DNA of 31,316 nt from Larix sibirica (taxonomy: Eukaryota; Streptophyta; Pinopsida; Pinales; Pinaceae). Each line of letters starts with the position of its first letter. The stretch's first letter is position 1. Below the pieces are notes generated by a model. The model searched no databases. It was not told the DNA's origin and was given only the letters and a program-made list of their open reading frames with translations. The position numbers and the translations under genes are program-made. Below, one piece after another: positions 29,455 through 31,316 of this stretch. The stretch covers positions 27,020 to 58,335 of the forward strand of contig NWUY0300011789.1 of the NCBI GenBank assembly GCA_004151065.3, read 5' to 3'.

Positions 29455-31316
29455 ATTCTTATTTTCTAATTATTTTCTTCTCTCTTCTTTTTTTATTTTT
29501 CTGGGTTTCTTCCTCTAACTTCTGCTTTTCTTCTTTCTATTCTTTGATTTCCACTTCTTTCAAACTTACTTGAGACATAGCTTGAATTAAATCCTTTGTA
29601 TTTTTCTTTTTGTTGTTTTGACCTATTCCTTGCCTTTCTTGTACCACACTTGCTAATTTTATCTTCAAATCTTCAATTGGAGTCTTGAGACTAAACCTGT
29701 CCTTTTCCCAGCTTACTTATTTTTATTCAAATTTAAGCAATTTCGCTTTATAATCATCTACCTCTTATGTTAGGGATTCTTTTTCTTGTTCTAAAACAGT
29801 CAATTTACATGCTTGAATCAGTTGAGTTGTTGGAATTTTGAGCTTTTTCTTAAGCAACTGAATGGTACTTTCCTTGTCAATTAAGAGTTTCTTGATTTCT
29901 TCTACTTATTTGGCTCATTATTAGTTTCCACTAAATCAATTTGTAGTTTCTTAATCTATTGTTGCTGATCTTTATTCTCTGTCTTCTCCTAATTTAATTG
30001 GATTTCTAATATGTTCACTATATTTTGCAGCTTTGTAAGTTTCAAAGGGGCTTTCATCAAGTTTGTGTAAATGATTTCTCCATTTTTCCTATGCAAATGG
30101 ATCTTGTCTGGAACTGGTATCTTCTGCAAATTTATCTTCATCTTTGAAACTCTTTCATTAGGAGATATGGAGAAATTCAAAGTGCTTTTTATAGGATCTC
30201 TAGAAGTCATCAAAGTGACTTCAAAATATACTACATTTCTGATTTTAGGAAACAATTGAATGCTTTTCTCCGATGTAGAATGTTTGTCTTGACCATATTT
30301 AACATACAATTCATCTCTAGATTGAAACTTGTCACTATCACCTGTAGCGTTCGCTTCATCAAATTTATAATCATACATTTGAACCTCTCATCCTTGATAT
30401 TTTTCTTTCTCTTTCCATTTTTCAATGCCAAACATAATCAATTCATTTTGTGGATATGATTTGAATTTCTTGCTTCCTTCTTGTTCTTCCACCTCAATAT
30501 CAGTATTTTCATGGAAACTCCTCTTGCTAGAAATTTCAATTTTACCTGGGGTAGGTATCAATTCAGCTGAAAATTTTTCTAGGCCAGAAGGATTGGATTG
30601 TGAACATTCTGAGACTTCTACATCAAATTCATACTGCAACAGATTAGCTGTCCCAACTAACCCTTCAACTTCTTGATGATCAAATGCCCTACTTTTGTTG
30701 TGTTTCCTCCTTTAGGAAATGATATGATGTGGGTCATAATTGATAGCAATAGCCTTATTAAAGTTCATCATCTTTAGTTAATTTCGTATAAATGAAAGAG
30801 AATTTATGTTCTTAATGATGAAAGGGCCTATTTTTAGAGGAAATTTCATGTCTGAAGCCTTCTTAAATGCCAAAGAATGGTCCTTTTCAACTATCAACTT
30901 CTGTCTGATGAATTCTAAATCAAATATCCTCATTGTCAAGAAAGTTGGTAGAACATATGGTTCCTTCATAACACCATAAAGCCTATTCACTATGTGTTGT
31001 TTCAACAAAAACCAGTTACCGACCGCTTTTTCTCGACTCAGCTGCATTAGGATTTTCATTTCATGTAATAGTCTTGGAAAATTTTCTTCAAAACTCACCC
31101 TATACACCTATGATAATATGAGATTCATGAAATTAAACATATTATTCTCTATTGTAGCTAAAAAACTTACCTAAGGGAAAGTTAAGTTCTCTTCACTTGG
31201 AAATAAAAAAAAATCATCAAGTATGTATGAAATCTGAAATATCTGGAAGTGTGGAAATTCACTAACTGAGAGTGGATGTTCTCAGCTAATAATTCGTCAA
31301 ATTTAAGGAAAAAAAT
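29455..31316 (-). pseudogene. Unknown pseudogene B, runs off the right edge
   Basis: Unrecognised family. The 5' part lies beyond the window. From the edge it reads KFDELLAENIHSQLVNFHTS. After a shift in a T-run a single frame runs from about 31197 to 29989, broken only by stops near 31167, 31108, 30778, 30712 and 30388: FPRLLHEMKILMQLSREKAV, GNWFLL, RLYGVMKEPYVLPTFLTMRI, KFPLKIGPFIIKN, YDPHHIIS, AFDHQEVEGLVGTANL, then an acidic middle (SKRSFHENTDIEVEEQEGSK). Another frameshift near 29915 leads to a coiled-coil tail (EEIKKLLIDKESTIQLLKKK, SLKEVEIKE) that fades at about 29455. The layout, a globular N-terminal region then a charged coil, matches pseudogene A. The motif at 30886-31023 aligns to A without gaps. 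No introns are visible. Confidence 0.7.

Noticed and set aside
1-31316. CRISPR arrays, bacterial operons, rRNA
   Set aside because: No regularly spaced short repeats, no ribosome-binding-site-led gene clusters and no rRNA signature; the content is that of a plant nuclear genome.

Overview
The window looks like repeat-rich nuclear DNA of a seed plant, most likely a gymnosperm with a large genome. It is strongly AT-rich and has no intact gene. Almost all coding signal is decayed: stops and frameshifts break frames that can still be followed. Copia and Gypsy gag/protease remnants, tRNA-derived SINEs, LTR fragments and retro-copies of plant housekeeping genes fit that setting. The gymnosperm assignment is an inference from element style.

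Layout. 1-2.4 kb: an orphan LTR copy, an orphan minus-strand primer-binding site and possible exon remnants (minus). 4.7-7.4 kb: a PRP31-like splicing-factor fragment (minus) and a near full-length intronless RPA70 (RPA1) pseudogene (plus). 8.4-10.7 kb: a Copia element reduced to LTR, PBS, gag, protease stub and LTR. 10.8-12.9 kb: unknown pseudogene C (plus), possibly with one retained intron. 12.9-15.0 kb: two tRNA-derived SINEs with target-site duplications, one inside a 91-bp tandem repeat, and a G-run/polypyrimidine stretch. 15.4 kb: a 57-bp minisatellite. 17.9-20.4 kb: a Gypsy gag-protease remnant (minus). 21.1-24.5 kb: unknown pseudogene A (minus, about 1,070 codons, no visible intron), with a polypurine tract and LTR-like start just past its end. 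25.9-26.5 kb: unknown pseudogene D (plus). 29.0-29.4 kb: a gag fragment (plus) that meets unknown pseudogene B (minus), which runs off the right edge.

The most interesting theme is that A, B and perhaps C share a short gap-free motif. A and B also carry long charged coiled-coil tails. They look like members of one dispersed, mostly intronless protein family that I do not recognise, possibly mobilised by non-autonomous LTR elements. I saw no clear reverse transcriptase or integrase block anywhere. Nothing here is likely to be expressed as an intact protein, so 'working together' means layered insertions, not a pathway.
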